Notes: generated by a model not told the origin, from the sequence alone. Positions 38,029 to 51,195 are shown, counted from the first letter of the stretch. The stretch: DNA of 64,000 bases from Lycocorax pyrrhopterus obiensis (GCA_014706295.1 JACSVZ010000002.1:131945431-132009430), one strand, 5' to 3'. Numbers and translations: made by a program.

Positions 38029-39703
38029 GCAGCAGCTTCCAAGGAAGATCCTATACCTGAGGTGAGGTCTGTGGCATGCACTCACATAAAAGGCCTGTGA
38101 CAGTCCTGCAGAGAAAGTTTCCACTGAGCTCTGTGTATGTGTGTGCATGTGTATATATGTATACATATATAGGTCCAAAATCGTGTTGGATTTCTGTCAG
38201 CACCAGTTTGGAGACTCCTGTTGCCCTGCAAGGAGGTGTTCGGTGAATGACTCATTCCTAAGTTTTCTGCTTCTCCCCGAATAAACATTTCAAACTGCTT
38301 TCCCCAGGAGCCAGTTTAGTCCTTTCAGACATGAATCCTGTTTAATTTTGACCCACCTTTTCATCTTTTTAGCATTCTTTTAGTAGAATAATGCAATAGC
38401 TACTGGTTACTGTGTGGAAATTTGACTTTACAATCCTTGAAATACTTGGTTTTAATTACAATTAAAGATGCAGAGGAAGATGGAACTCCAGTCCCTTTGG
38501 CCACTCCTTGTGGCTTATTTCACTGCTGTTAATCACTACACATTGTTTACAATTTCTCAGCCAATTTTCAATCAACAAGAAACTGCAAACTGCTCACATA
38601 AAAGCCAGTCTGAATTACTTCTGCAAGTGAGATTTCCTCAGATGCCCAGCCAAGCTCAGCTGTTATATAACCCAGCTGAGACTGGTGGATTTATCCTAAG
38701 GATGAATTTAAACAAGTGAATCAAATTCCAGAGACTCTGACAAATCCCCACAATCTGGCATCACTCGGTGCAGGATGGGCTGCCAAGCCTTGGCAGCACG
38801 AACACACGTGCGGGCAGCTGCCTGTGCTGTCTGTGGCTCATTAATGGGGCTGCAGCCATGGCTGGCTGTGGCAAATGTGGCACCTCATCTCCTTTTGGTC
38901 ACTCTCCCTCTGATGGGGCAGCTTCCCCGGGCACTGCTGGCACTGCTGCCCCACACCTTCGCAGAGCCTGGACGGTTGTGCTGCTGTTGGGGTGGGATGC
39001 CCAGAGGGCTGATTGTCTTCCTCTCTCTGCCAAAAGAAGTCAGCCCCATAACCAGATGCTTGCCTGCGGTAGAACCTGCTTTGTCAATTCTACTCTTAAC
39101 TCTGTTGCTGCTCACAACATTTCTCCGTACTCTCCCCATTGCCTCTCCCAATATTTGGCTTGCAATGTAAAGCTGGGCTACCATATCAGCATAACTTTTC
39201 AAGATAATTCTTTTACATCTTGGAAAATGAAGTTCCACGGAAGCATGGAAGATCCAACATTGCCCATAAGGCTGTATTTATAGCACTGTTGTTTCCATGG
39301 GGTGGATGCTGCCAGACATATTTTCAGGGCTTCATTTTCCAGGACTGGTTTTGAGGGAGTTTTGGTTAATTTTACAGAGTCTTTGTTCTGCCCCGGTCTC
39401 CTTTCTCCTCCAAAAAAGGCACGCACCCCCTTCAAGTCCACATTTACATACCTGCTCATGAAGAGGCCAACTGGATCAGTACCTGCCTGCCCACTCTGAA
39501 GCAGCCCTCAAGCAAGGAATCCACCTTCTTGATGTTGGTGCTATTCCTTTTTACCTGGGGTCCTTATGCAGCAATCTTCTTTCCAAAAGTCTTTAAACAT
39601 TGCCTGCCTTCTGTTGGTCTCTCTCATCCTTCTTCCTCACCATTTTTGGCTGACCTTTATCTGAACATGTTTGGGAAGGTCTCAGTAGCATGATGATTCA
39701 CAT
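38029..39703. other. Unannotated spacer between inverted-repeat arms
   Basis: About 1.7 kb holds a short TG/TA-rich tract (38,131-38,171) and a moderately GC-rich block at 38,770-39,070. Several overlapping frames on both strands reach 171 codons and match no known protein. No recognised transposon lies inside. Confidence 0.5.
38131..38171. repeat. TG/TA-rich simple repeat
   Basis: An impure (TG)n tract passes into (TA)n. Short and interrupted. Confidence 0.85.
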
Positions 39704-39792
39704 CTGGAAGGTATCTAAAGGTTCCTCTACCTCTGCTACAACTGCTTTTCCCTTTGCAGCATATTTACTAGTACGTTGTATTAATTCCAAGT
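39704..39792 (-). repeat. Unidentified ~88-bp inverted repeat, arm 2
   Basis: This is the reverse-complement partner of 37,941-38,028. On the minus strand the shared frame reads from about 39,790 down to a stop just past 39,704. Similarity upstream is weak and may extend to a GGTAC motif; downstream it ends abruptly. That pattern fits two separate insertions, or an inverted duplication, of an unknown sequence. Confidence 0.7.
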
Positions 39793-42700
39793 TTGCTTTT
39801 TGTACCTGTGAAAATTTTACTATGATGAATTCACATCATTTCTCTTCACCATTTTACATACAAAATATCCTAGCTTTTGTCTTGACACATTTTCTGAAGT
39901 GAATTTAAAGATGGGAAGCAGATAACAACTTCATAGTGCTGTAACAATATTTAGGAGACACTCACAAATTAGGACTAAGGATTAAAAGTGTCCCGCTCAA
40001 TGTTCCCCAGAGAAAAGGTTCCTCAAAAATGAAGCCCTAAGATCTCTTAAAGTCAATAGTGAGATTGTCAGAACTGATCATAATCCATTTTCCTCAATAG
40101 TTTCAAATCTATTTACAAAATGGTTAATCCAGTTCTAAACAATTTCTTCAAAGCAGGTAAATATTATCACTATCATAGACATTATAAATTTTTAATGAAA
40201 TCTCTCTTGAGCACAAAGGGAATATATGGGACACAGAAGGATTAAGTAATTAACCTCAGATCATGAAACTCACCAGGACTCAACTAGAAATCCATTCTTT
40301 CCTGTGAATAAATGATTAAGTCTACTGTGGATGGACTACTGAATTTGTTAATGAAAAATATCTCCTAGTAAGTCATCTTTCATCATCTCTCTTCCTGTTT
40401 GGGGAAGTTTATTTATTTATTCTGTATTTTTTACACAGTATCAAAGTATAGTGCTAAACTCTCTAATTTTACTTGGAAAATAATTGTTATGGTTCTCCAC
40501 TTCTGCTTGATGAACTTTCACATTAGTCCTTCACCTTATTTTTTTCCTCCTTATCTGTTAAAGACAGAGACCAAAGCACAATTTAAAAAACTCAGATTCT
40601 AATATAATTTAAGCAATGTAAATACAGAGTAACTACACAGCTGGTCATAAGCAAGAACAAAATTTGTCCAGTTTTAGGAATTCTAGTTTTTTTGTACTTT
40701 GTGATGAGTAAAAAATGAGAAACAAAGACACCTTTGTCATGTGATATCAGTAACACTTCACTATTTGGGCACTCAAAAGACTGATGTGTTACAGTACAGT
40801 TAGAGCTTGTAGAAAGATTTCAATAAATACAGCTCCAAAGACAATTAAGGATAGGAGAGAAAAAAAAAACCAAGAATCAGTTACCCCAAGAGACTGAGCA
40901 TCAGAACATTTAATTTCAGCATTTCTAGGATGTCATGTCTCATTTTATTGATTATAAAGTTCACCTGACTTCATTCAAAATGGCAATTTTCACCTAAAAT
41001 TTTACTTCTGAATTATGGCATGGAAAAAAAGAATTTAATTTTTGACTGAGTGATGTAGCTCGAAGTAATCTTTCAGGTTTCCCTTCTACTAAAAAACTAG
41101 GGGGAAAAATTCTCTATAAATTGGAAAGGAATTACATTTTCCAGCTGGTAGACTTTTGGGTTTTGTTGGGGTGAGGTGGAAGGCAATAGCTCCAAAACAA
41201 TAAATCCATCATTTACCAAAATGCTCAGGTCCTGAAACAACTTGTGCCTCTTTCTTTTGTTTCAGGAAGGCCCTTTGTGTGCCTGAACACAGACCATTTA
41301 TTTCTCACTTACCCTTTTGCAAGGACTGCTCCTCTCAGCCCATCTGCAGGGACAGCCGCAGGCATGGCAGCTCTGGACAGCACAGCCCCCACACAGGCAG
41401 CCCACCAGGCCACCAGATCTGCAGGTCATGTCCCCCAGAAGCCTGTGGGATCAGACTGTCACACTGGTCTTGGATCCAGCCATGAATCGCTCACTGCTTC
41501 TGTTTGGAGACTTCACAGGTGTGAAGGGACAAGACCCACCTGGACCTGCCCTGGAAGCACCATCCTTCACCAGCCCAACAGCCCAGGAGCTTCAGGTAAA
41601 TCCTCCAAGCACTCCCTGCCTTCTTCCTTGGCAGTCAGTTTAATTACTCTTTCCTGTCCATGGCTTTTCTTCCTTTTCTTCTCCCTCTCAAGCCAGGTGT
41701 TACCCTCCCACAAAATCCAGCTACCTCCATACCTGTCCCTGATCCCTTCCTTCCAACAGGGTACCCACCAGATGACTGTCCCCAAATCTCAGATTTTATT
41801 TTAGTTTTGTTTTTTCGGCTTGCATATGGCAAAAGTTCTCTCTTCCCACAGGGGAGAGGGCAGGATGGCCAGCTTTCACTCAAGCAGAGCATGGGAGTTC
41901 AAAGGCCTATGGGTGCAGGAGTGTCTGCTGACACCACATCCTGGTTTCAGCTCTTGCATAAGCAAAACCAGAGACAGGGCGCTGCAGCCATGTTCGCTGC
42001 CCAAAATGGGGCTTGGCTGCCTGTGCTCATGGGCAGCTGTGATGTGGTGCATCTGTGACCTGGGATCAGCTCTGGGAAAGAGGTGCATGACAAGGGGCTG
42101 AATGACCCCCTTGGGAATTCCACTCCCTCACCTGGGAGCTGCACAGGCACTCAGCCCTGGTCCCTGCCTGAGCCGTGCCACCTGCCTGCCCGGGTCCCTC
42201 ACTGACCTGGGTCCAGAGGCTCAGCATCCCATCTGCTTCGGGCCCAGCCAAGCCCTTGGCCTCGCCTCTGTCCAGACAAGCCTCTATAAATCTTAAAATT
42301 CATACACCAATCACACCAAATTAAAACACATAGACAAGTCTCCATGGTAACTGTATATAAAACAATTACTAGAGATATCTCTAGCCATGCTTCTATATCT
42401 AGAAGCAGCAGTTTTTTTCACTTAGGTTTGTTTGATCCAATCCCTAGCATATTAATAATAAGCAAAATAAAGAAAAAAAAAAACTGGGAAGGTGGTAGAA
42501 ACAAACATTCTTCAGGAAAAAAATTGCATGTGGGGAGAGATCACATCACCAGAGAGTCTTCTATGAGAAAAATATATAAGATAGGAGCAAGTCTTAGTCC
42601 CATGCAATTTTTTTGAAAGATGCACTCATTACATATCATTACCCAACTCACAATTAAAATAAAAATGTTTCCAAAGTCTAATTCCTTCCTTGCATAAGTG

Positions 42701-44496
42701 ACCTACTTCAATCAGTTTATTTACTTGTTGAAAAAGTACCTGTCATCTTAGCACATTTCCTATTGCTCTCTTCTTATGGGAGGATCACTCTAAGGATCAC
42801 AAGTGTTTTTCTAAATTAACATGCTGTAATCTGCTAGCTTTTTAAAATTCATATACTACATTAGGCCTTATTAGATAAGAAATCTGTCTTCCTCCCACCA
42901 TGTTCATCCTGCCAATGAGTATCATCCCTGACACTTTATGATAAAGCACGGTTAGACATAAGGAAAGCAGTATTCCACTGAAACTGCATCAGGAAGTTTA
43001 GCCCAGCAGCATCTAATTACTGAGATCAAATACAATGCAGGATACCTGGGATATGACATCCTGGTTAAAGACAATCTGGGATCTCACAACCAATTTCTGT
43101 TTAATGGTATCTAACAAGACCCATGAGAAAGAAACTCTTCATAACAAGAGACAAATAATCTTCCTGTAGGCTGGAGCAATTAGTTTGAGGTGGTAATTGA
43201 ATTATTTCCTACTTATTGTTTGGCAGAGTGTTTTGGGATATTTGAACAGCAAATAACTCCACTGTTACTGCTTTCATTGTTAACATGGCATTTTTCTTGG
43301 CAGTATTGACAGGCAGCAAACAAACATTGACAAATAAAGCTGCAACAGAAACCCAAAGCAGATTGTGGTACTGGGGAGGCAGCTGAAGTGCAGAAAAAAA
43401 TTATTATTTCTGATAGCATTGTGGTTTTGGTGTGGGGTGTTTTATATATTTTTATTTAATTAAATGGTTGCAATTCCAGGAATCAATCTTAAAAGACTGG
43501 TATTAACCTCCAAGGCTGTGAAACTCATCCACAACTCTTCAGCTGGATTTCAGTTCAGTGGACACTCCAGATTTAACGGCTACACTTGACACTACAAATC
43601 ACAGGCACAGATGACCTGCATTCCTGAAAAAGTGGATTGTGTAGTCTGGCATCCAGCAGCTGAAATTTCTGGGGTAATTTTGAAAAGCCAGCCCTAGTCA
43701 ATCTGCAAAAAAAGTCCATGCAGGGATGCAGGGGCTGGAGCCCGGGGTGGCAGGCACTGCTCCCAGGACACTGTCCATGGCCTTGGCCAGAGGCACACGG
43801 TGGGCCCACTGGTACATGCTGGGAATAGACTGCATGGGGTCTCCCATATCAGTGTATCCTTCCACTTACCCACAGATGCCTTTTCTAAATCACTCTCCTG
43901 ACTGAGTCAAGGAAATGGGAGCACGCACTGGGGCTGTAACAGTACATTTGCTTTTGGTACATTTGCAAATATGCATCTGTGCTGGAAAAATGCCTTGTTT
44001 ACATTATAAAGAGTACTCCCTTAATGAAGCACTTTCTTAAAATATCTCCTTGTACTGACATGTTACTTTAAGCTCTCTCATTTCCTCACTTTAATTACTT
44101 TGTCTTAAGGAGCTTTGCTTGCAGGAATTATATTGGAGCCCTTGACTACAGTATTACCTAACTCAAAGTCTGTGTTTCATAGCCACACTTTCTTCGGGCA
44201 TTGGAGAAGCATCACTGCAGTTTGCAGCAATAGACACACGCCATGACTTCTACAGCACTTCTACAAGTGTTTTTCTGCCCCTTCTTAGCTCAGCTTCTCT
44301 GTTCCATTCAGTTCCCTTCTGCCCTCCCCTTCACCTCATTGCTATACTACTTGGCTGTTCCCCTGCTAAAGCATCTCTCTACAGATCTCTCCTTTCCATG
44401 AAAATAATTTCTGGTAGCATACTAAAGTCTGTCTTTAAGTCAGGCACCTCCATGGAGTGTGATGTGAGATGTGAGAAAAAGCAGCAAGAAAAATAA
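39793..44496. other. Mostly unannotated region; possible ancient SINE
   Basis: Largely AT-rich from 39,800 to 41,240, with a GC-richer block at 41,266-42,260 that contains overlapping long frames and a candidate splice-bounded segment (see findings). An A11 run lies at 42,473-42,483. No recognised gene. Confidence 0.5.
40155..40300 (+). mobile_element. Possible MIR-like SINE relic
   Basis: GACACAGAAGGATTAAGTAA, followed by a TCATGAAACTCACCAGGA stretch and AGAAATCC, resembles the conserved core of MIR-type tRNA-derived SINEs. In those, a GCACAGAGAGGTTAAGTAAC-like block is followed by a TCACACAGC-like stretch. The upstream GTAAATATTATCAC also fits loosely. Divergence is high and no clear ends or tRNA-like promoter boxes are visible. 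Weak call. Confidence 0.3.
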
Positions 44497-44923
44497 TCAG
44501 AAAGATTATGAGGAACAGCTGAGGGAGCTGAGTTTGTTTAGTGTTGAGAAGAGGAGGCTCAGGGAGACTTCATCACTCTCCACAACTCCCTGAAAGGTGT
44601 TCCTAGCGAGATGGGGTTCAGTCTCTTCTGCCATGCCTGCAGTGACAGGATGAGAGAAAATGGCCCTAAATTGAGACAGGGGAGATTCAGATTAGATATT
44701 AGAAAAAAATTTTTCACTGTTAGGCATTAGGGTGGTCAGGCATTGGAATAGGTTGCCCAGGGAGATGGTAGAGTCACCATCCCTGGAGGTGTTCCAGAGG
44801 CATCTGGATCTGGCTCTGGGTGATGTGGTTTAGTGGTTTAGGGGTTACAGTGGTAGTGCTGGGTGGGCAGCTCGACTGGATGATCCCAAAGGTCTCTTCC
44901 AACATTGATGATTCTGTGATTCA
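44497..44923 (+). mobile_element. CR1 LINE, 3' end fragment
   Basis: A 5'-truncated CR1. It starts in the ORF2 C-terminal region (AGGAACAGCTGAGGGAGCTG and GAGAAGAGGAGGCTCAGGG) and continues through AGATATTAGAAAAAAATTTTT and TTGCCCAGGGAGATGGTAGA to CTCGACTGGATGATCCCAAA, GGTCTCTTCCAAC and GATTCTGTGATT. The CCCAAAGGTCTCTTCC tail marks another subfamily from the copies at 4.6 and 19.0 kb. The ORF is interrupted; no activity is expected. Confidence 0.95.
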
Positions 44924-46219
44924 CTGCTAACATCAGCATGAACTCTCTGCTGTGGTATTATGCACTGGCATTTTTGAAAACTCAGCTGTGCAACCTCTGC
45001 CCATCCTCCTCCACATCTCTTGGTGTGGGAATTAATGGCAGAGCTTATGAGAGGAGCCATGGCAAAATTTAGAGTCTGTGGAGATGTGATACCAAACTGC
45101 ACAGAACTGTGATCTATCACTGCTCCTGCAGTGTGAGCAAGGGCAGGCAATGCCTGCTGGTCTGCAGCACCTCCTCCCTTCCTGAACAATGAGCACAGCC
45201 TCGTTTGTGGAGGCAGTGGGGAAGGAGAAGACTCAGGACGTTCTGCTCTCCTGGCCCTGTAGCACGAGCCATGTTGTTGCCAGCAGCTGCTGGGCAGGGA
45301 GGACAGCAGCTCTGAAGGTCCCAAGAGGACAGTGGGTGACCTGTGCTGAGGCTGTGGTGCTGCAGCCTTTGGGTAAGGGGTGGTAGAGAGAAGTAGTACC
45401 AGCACCTCCAAAACTGTCTTGCACTGTGCCTTCCATCCCAGAGGTAGGCAGAAGAACATAACAGCAAGAAACAGGGTGGAAGTGGGGCAAGAAAGGAGAA
45501 CAGAAAAGAACCCCATCACTTTTCCACACATGCTGCCACCTCACTAATCCTTCTCATCCAAATGCTTTTGTCTAATTGAGGAACTTGTTGGTATAAGCAT
45601 ACCTTTCTCTTTTTCTCTGGGTTCTTTTTTTCTTTGTCTTCACATCGTTATCATTAAGGATCTGGAGGCTTTCTGACTCTTGTGGGTACAAATCCCACCA
45701 CTTGGTACAGCCAGTAGACTACCCCCAGCTAAGGAGCTCCAGCTGCTGCATTTTTACACAAAGATGTCTTTCCTGGAATGTGTTTCACAAACATGGCATC
45801 TTACTGTTCTGTAAATACCGCTGTGTTAGCCTTTTGAAAAGAAAAATGAGGGGAAAGTCAGCAGCATAACTACTGAGGGAGGTACCATCAACCAAGGAGC
45901 ACAGATAAGAGATGAGGGGGTGTGTCAGACTCAAATTATGACCCTCACTTCATTGGAGAGCTGAGTTTTTCTGTTTGATGTATTTCAACAAGTTAAAGCT
46001 TTTCAGTACAGAGCAAAGTATTCTAAATAATATGATCCTCTCAGCAAAACGTAAAAAAAATAAGAAAATGGAGGAAAAAAAGGTCCTCATCAAAGTGTCC
46101 ATTGATGTAGCAAAACCAGTTTTTAAAAATAAATAAAACTAGCAATTCAGTGGAGAATTATTTAGTATCTCTATCATTCACACTCCCACTGGTGCTATCA
46201 CCAAGTGCAAGTACAGGTG
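44924..46219. other. Unannotated region, no gene or repeat recognised
   Basis: Nothing recognised. A 228-codon minus-strand frame (44,845-45,531) starts in non-repetitive DNA and runs into the CR1 tail. It has no recognisable domain and is treated as chance. Confidence 0.5.
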
Positions 46220-46302
46220 GAATAATAAATATATAAATACATATAATAAAAATAAATAAAATAAAAATTATAATATTATAATAAATAATAATATATAAAA
46301 AG
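46220..46302. repeat. AT-rich low-complexity tract (AATAA/TATA)
   Basis: About 80 nt are almost purely A and T, with repeated AATAA and ATATAA words. Low complexity. Confidence 0.9.
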
Positions 46303-49300
46303 AAATGGGCTCATGTTCTATGATGGGACAACAGTTGTTAAGGTTTTTCAGTCATGTTTCAATGTCAAAAATGCACAGACTTCTGCTTCACCAGTTATAA
46401 TGCCACAAGGCTGTAATTAATTTATTCCAACTGTATATCTGCAAAGGTACAGCTAAGGCAGAAAAATGTATTTAACTCATACAAAATCTGGACAGAGTGT
46501 ATTCATTCTTATCAGTATTTAATTAAATATAAATCAGGTCATTAAAACAACTGGCAGCCCCTTCTATCCTGGCATTTTTCTGTTTCTTTTTAAGTATTTG
46601 AAAGGCAAGATACTCCTTAAAAGATTTTTTTTTTTTTTAGAAATAAAAGCCAAACTCTAATTTCTTAGCTGTCTTGACATGGTGATGACAGCTCTATAAA
46701 CTGGTGTAATTATAGAAAACTGAGTTCTGATGTTTGATTTCGAACATGCCATTGCAAAGAAATATTATGGAACAATGTTTGAAAGCTGACTTGCCGTGGC
46801 TGGGGGGCGTGTTTACCATGATGTTGCCCTACAAAGCCACCAAAGATCAAACCCAAGGATGTTCCTGGGGCTGTCATTGAGAGGGGCAGTCCAGACCCCC
46901 CTTGGTGAGGGAGCCTTTGGGCTGCACGCACACAGATGCCATTGGCGTGGAAACCCTCCGCAGCCAGGCTGGGTGTGCAGTCTGCGCTGGTCCCTGGCTG
47001 TCAGCAAACAGGTGGGTGCTGCCATACCTGGAACTGGCTGGAACAATGCTCAGTTTGGGCATGGAACACCATCGGAGTCATGCCAGCAAACACAGGCAAG
47101 TGCATAACACGAGAGCTGCTCTCCAATTTGGGCAAAGTCTGTTTTGATCAAAATGAAATTCATATGAATAATTTACTACTCTAGGGATATATAAAATGAT
47201 AGCCTTTTTTCCCATAGTGTTTAAGAAAATCTAATTTCTTTTAACACAAGAAATCAGGGAGTTAATTAAACCCATCCTTCACTCCACAGTGAAAGTTAAA
47301 ACAGAACTTAATGTTAAATAAATGTACCGAGAATTGCCAGTCTTTGATTTTGGACAGCATTCCTCTTGTAATTAAATTGTGTCCTAACATAATCAGGTTA
47401 CTTTTTGCCTCTTACTGAGATTTTAGGAACATCAAACACCCCTTCAGTAACAGGGTTGCAGTGCTGGATCCATTTCACCCACAGAATTAGGCAAAATCGT
47501 GTTTGGGCTGACAGTGATGGGGTGCCTAAGCTTCCTCCTCCTTCTCTGCATGCTGAGAGCACTGCCAGGGCAGTTCCAGCACTGCCTGCACCACTGCTCA
47601 GGTCAGTGGTATTTCCAGGGACTGGCTTCAGGGGCTGGGGAAAGTCAGTACCACACGACTGTCCTTCAGAAGCATCTTCTGAAGAGTAAGTGCACAGCAT
47701 GCAGTGTTGAGGATATGGAGGAGACTCATTACAGTGCCAAAATATTACAGACTGCCCTGGTAAGTGGATGTGAAGGATCCCTGCCAGGAGATTTAGATCT
47801 TCAGAGACTGCCCTAAAATGAACTTGAGAGAGCACTTTCTGCAGTAATTTAATACTAACAGGATTTATACACTTATTTTTAAAAATCCTTCTGCATGAAA
47901 AATTCCCATTGCCTTAGCGACAGCACGTCAAGGAACCATCCTCGGCTCCCAGGTCTCAGCCTCACTGCTGAGAAAGGAGTTTTGCAGAAACCCAGAGTCA
48001 ATAATCCCAGCACAAAATGGGATTGTTTGCTTTTTTTCTGTAGGAACAACAGGAGAGAAAGAGGAAGAATTTGAGGAGAAGAGGAATACGGGAAAGCAAC
48101 AACAGGTGCCCTTTAAAGCAGAATTCAAAGTAATAAATAACATAAACACTAAGGTGATTACCTACGTTGGTGGAGGCAAATATGTTTATAGGAATGCAGA
48201 AAGTGGAATTTGCCACCATAGAAATGCTTTTTCCTCACGCGTTAAAAACAGTGAATATAAGTACAGCTCTTCATGGCAAGAGGAACTGTATATCCTCAGC
48301 ACTTCTGACAATCCAACAGACATACAGAATCCTGAACCAGCAGAGATCGTTTCCATTATGCTTTTCCACTCCATCTGCCCTTCCTTCCTCCACCCATGGG
48401 TGTGTGCTGAGCTACAGTGTGGTGCAGAAATAGCCCAAGCTTCCCCCTAGCAGAGACCAGGCTTTCTGAACGAGCCTGTCCTTTGTCCCCAGTGCCGGTA
48501 CCGCCAGCTCCTGCATTGGTACCGCAGTTTGCAAAGGGAGGGTGGGCGGCCTGCGGGGCCATACCCACCACAGCCATTTGATATTAAATCCCAAAGGTGC
48601 TGTCAGAGCGTCCCTCAAGCCCTGTCGTTGCACTCCTACAGAATGCAATGGCTTCTAAATTATATAGTGGCCCCCAGGGTAAATTCCTCCACCCTGGGTT
48701 GCACTGCCACACACGATGCTCACTTTACAGCACTGCTGGGGTGAGAGACAAGGCTCCTCATTGACAGTGCCTTAACACACACCACTCCTCCAAAACACCC
48801 CTGATCAAGCAAGGATGTTCTCATTTTTTTAGCTAAAAGTTAAATGAAAACTTTCTTCCACTGATTATGGCTATTTCTATTTCTCAGCTAGGCATCATGT
48901 CTTCATCATGAGCTTGACCTCATTCAATTTCCCTGTGTCAGCCACTGCTCAAGTTGTCCTCATGTTAGTCATGGCCAGTCCAAGCTTGGGACTAAATGTA
49001 CACTTCTCTACAGACCCAGGTCACATGAATTCTATTTTTAAAAAGCATGAGAGATTCTCAAGAAACCAACAAACTCTGCTTCAACACAGATTTCTTGTTT
49101 TAATAGAGATTGAATTTTTTTCTCTCAGAGACCCATGGCAGACACAACAGCTAAAATATATACCTTTGTCAAGGAGAGAAAGGTCACCAGTCCAGACCTG
49201 CACCCCTGAAAGTGGTGCCAGGCACAAAGACCAACTGCCATACAATTGGGATAAACTGCCATGTCCCCTTCGAAGTGTGTTTTACATGAACAGGTAAAAG

Positions 49301-50952
49301 AAATGCAGTATACTTAGGGAGGAAGAGATAGGGCACAGAAAAAGCAACTGGTTAAAAAATGTTTTAAAGCAGAGAAGAAGGTGGCAGCTTCTGTTGTCTG
49401 TTCAAAGTTTCCTTGTAAGACTATTCACCTACCTTACATAAAAGGCATCTGTAAAGAGTTCAAAAGTTTCCACAAAGATCCCTACAAATCTAATTCTTGC
49501 CTAGATGCAGAAGCAGTCTAAAGCTTCTTTCAGTCTATTCATTTTCTTGAAGTAGATCCAGATTAAAAACAATCCCTCCAAAGAAAAAAGAAAATCCAAG
49601 CACCTATTAAATCTATTCCCTCCGATAAATCTCTGTATCTGTATCAGGTGTCCTCAGTTCCCATAATCCCCATACTTCAGCCTGCCATTCAGTAATTTTA
49701 TTAAATGGTAACTTCTTAAGAGATTAAACGAAGATTTATTCTTTGACCCATATTCCTCTTTGCAGAAATGATAAGTTTCTGATGCTCTCTTGAGGCTGAA
49801 TGGAGGTCAAAGCAATTGTAACTGATCCTGTGCACATTTAACTCCTACAAAGACTCTGCTCTAATATTTGCTGACTGTGTGCACTGACACCCTGTGTAAC
49901 TCACCTGAAGGAAAGCTACCCAAGGCTTTAAATCTTTTGAACCATGCAGCCTTGTCTCCCTGCACAAGACGGTTTCCAGTGATGTTCAGTGCCACAGCTG
50001 CAGGTAGCCAGCAGCATCCCCTGCCCAGGCACCACCCAGGCACAGCTGCTGCCTTTGCACTTGCTTAGCACCTAGCACTAATCTATCTTGCTATAAAACC
50101 TCCTCAGCTCATTCTACAGAGCCACTTTTACCTAGTCTGCTAGCTAATATTCAAAAAATATGGCCATTGTGGAGCTGGTAATAACTTGGAACAGCTTTTT
50201 AATGGCAAATGGCACTGTAGAAATGAAATAATTTACATCTTTTTAAAAAATTTGATTCTTCCATGCTAAATATTCTTATATTCATTATTCTTACATTTGA
50301 ATGTGATAGCTCATTCTTTGAAATTACTTGAACAAAGCTAATGTCAAAATAGTTCAGGTCAATTCTCTTTACTTATAAGTAAATATTTAAACAGTTGTCA
50401 TTTCATTCACCCTGTGAATTCAGGGGACCTTAAACAACAAATTATTTTACAACAGGCACAATTGCTATTATTTTGTCCCATCAGTCTTCATACCAATTAA
50501 ATTGACCTCATCCTGAGCAGCAAGGTCTGAAAACTTGGGCTGCTGTATACTCAAAAATATAGAGAATTTTAATTAGCCGTGACATACCCAGCAGTGTCTG
50601 TCTGCTGGCATGGAGGAAGCTGCCTAGCAACAATGCAAAGAAATCCTCCAATAACCCTGGTGGATCACAAAGAGTCTGTTAAAAATGGTAATCTCTCTCT
50701 CATAGAAAAGTAGAGATGGTTTCAATTAAGGACAGCAATTCTCAACTTGTTATTTATACACAGTGAACTAAAATAACATTCATATAGTATAAATACAATT
50801 TGAAAAGGCCATGCAAAATTACTTAGGGATTTAATTTGCAGTACTTAATTTGATATTCACATCTGTGACCCTTTTGTTTTGCTTAATAGCAGAAACATTC
50901 CAGCTAGGTCAGACCTACACTGGAGCTTGTACAAGATAGAAATCTCAGCAAA
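46303..50952. other. Unannotated region, no gene or repeat recognised
   Basis: A T14 run lies at 46,625-46,638. Frames of up to 145 codons at 47,398-47,835 conflict between strands. The part from 49,300 to 50,950 is AT-rich with TAATT-containing blocks near 50,560. I cannot tell conserved non-coding elements from neutral DNA without an alignment. Confidence 0.5.
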
Positions 50953-51155
50953 TAGGGCTGGAATGGGCTCAAGGAGTTGTTTAGTCCATCCACAAGCACC
51001 AGGTCAGGATAAATTATATATAAACCATTCCTCTCAATAACACTTTACTTGTTTCCCAAAACCTGCAAACCTAAGCAGGAGACAACTTCCCTTGGCACCC
51101 TGCTCAGTTGCCTGACTCTCCCAAAAATTAGAAAATGTTGGGAAATCTCTAACAT
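50953..51155 (-). mobile_element. Old CR1-type LINE, 3' part
   Basis: This is the 3' end of an ancient CR1 subfamily in reverse orientation. Plus-strand landmarks are AGGGCTGGAATGGGCTCAAG, a TAGTCCATCC block, a TATATAAACCATTCCTC stretch, CAACTTCCCTTGGCACCCTG and GAAATCTCTAAC. They match, in order, the reversed 3' region of old amniote CR1s. The copy stops at CTAACATG, where a younger CR1 begins, and continues from about 51,391. It is strongly diverged and inactive. Confidence 0.82.
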
Positions 51156-51195
51156 GAATAGAATAGAATAGAATAGAATAGAATAGAATAGAATA
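51156..51195. repeat. (GAATA)8 microsatellite at a CR1 tail
   Basis: Eight perfect GAATA units (TATTC on the CR1 sense strand) lie exactly at the CR1 3' terminus. CR1 elements end in short tandem units related to ATTCTRTG, so this array is most likely an expanded LINE tail. Confidence 0.97.

Noticed and set aside
38768..39283. 171-codon plus-strand frame
   Set aside because: All three plus frames and one minus frame are open over parts of this interval, which indicates composition rather than coding selection.
41244..41804. 186-codon plus-strand frame as a complete protein
   Set aside because: Serine/proline/threonine-rich translation of a GC-rich block with no domain. Other frames in the same interval are also open.
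44845..45531. 228-codon minus-strand frame, the longest in the window
   Set aside because: It runs into the CR1 3' end, overlaps other long frames on both strands, and has no known motif. Most likely a chance open frame in GC-richer DNA.
49300..50950. AT-rich blocks that look like conserved non-coding elements
   Set aside because: Appearance alone cannot separate conserved from neutral AT-rich sequence. A multi-species alignment would be needed.
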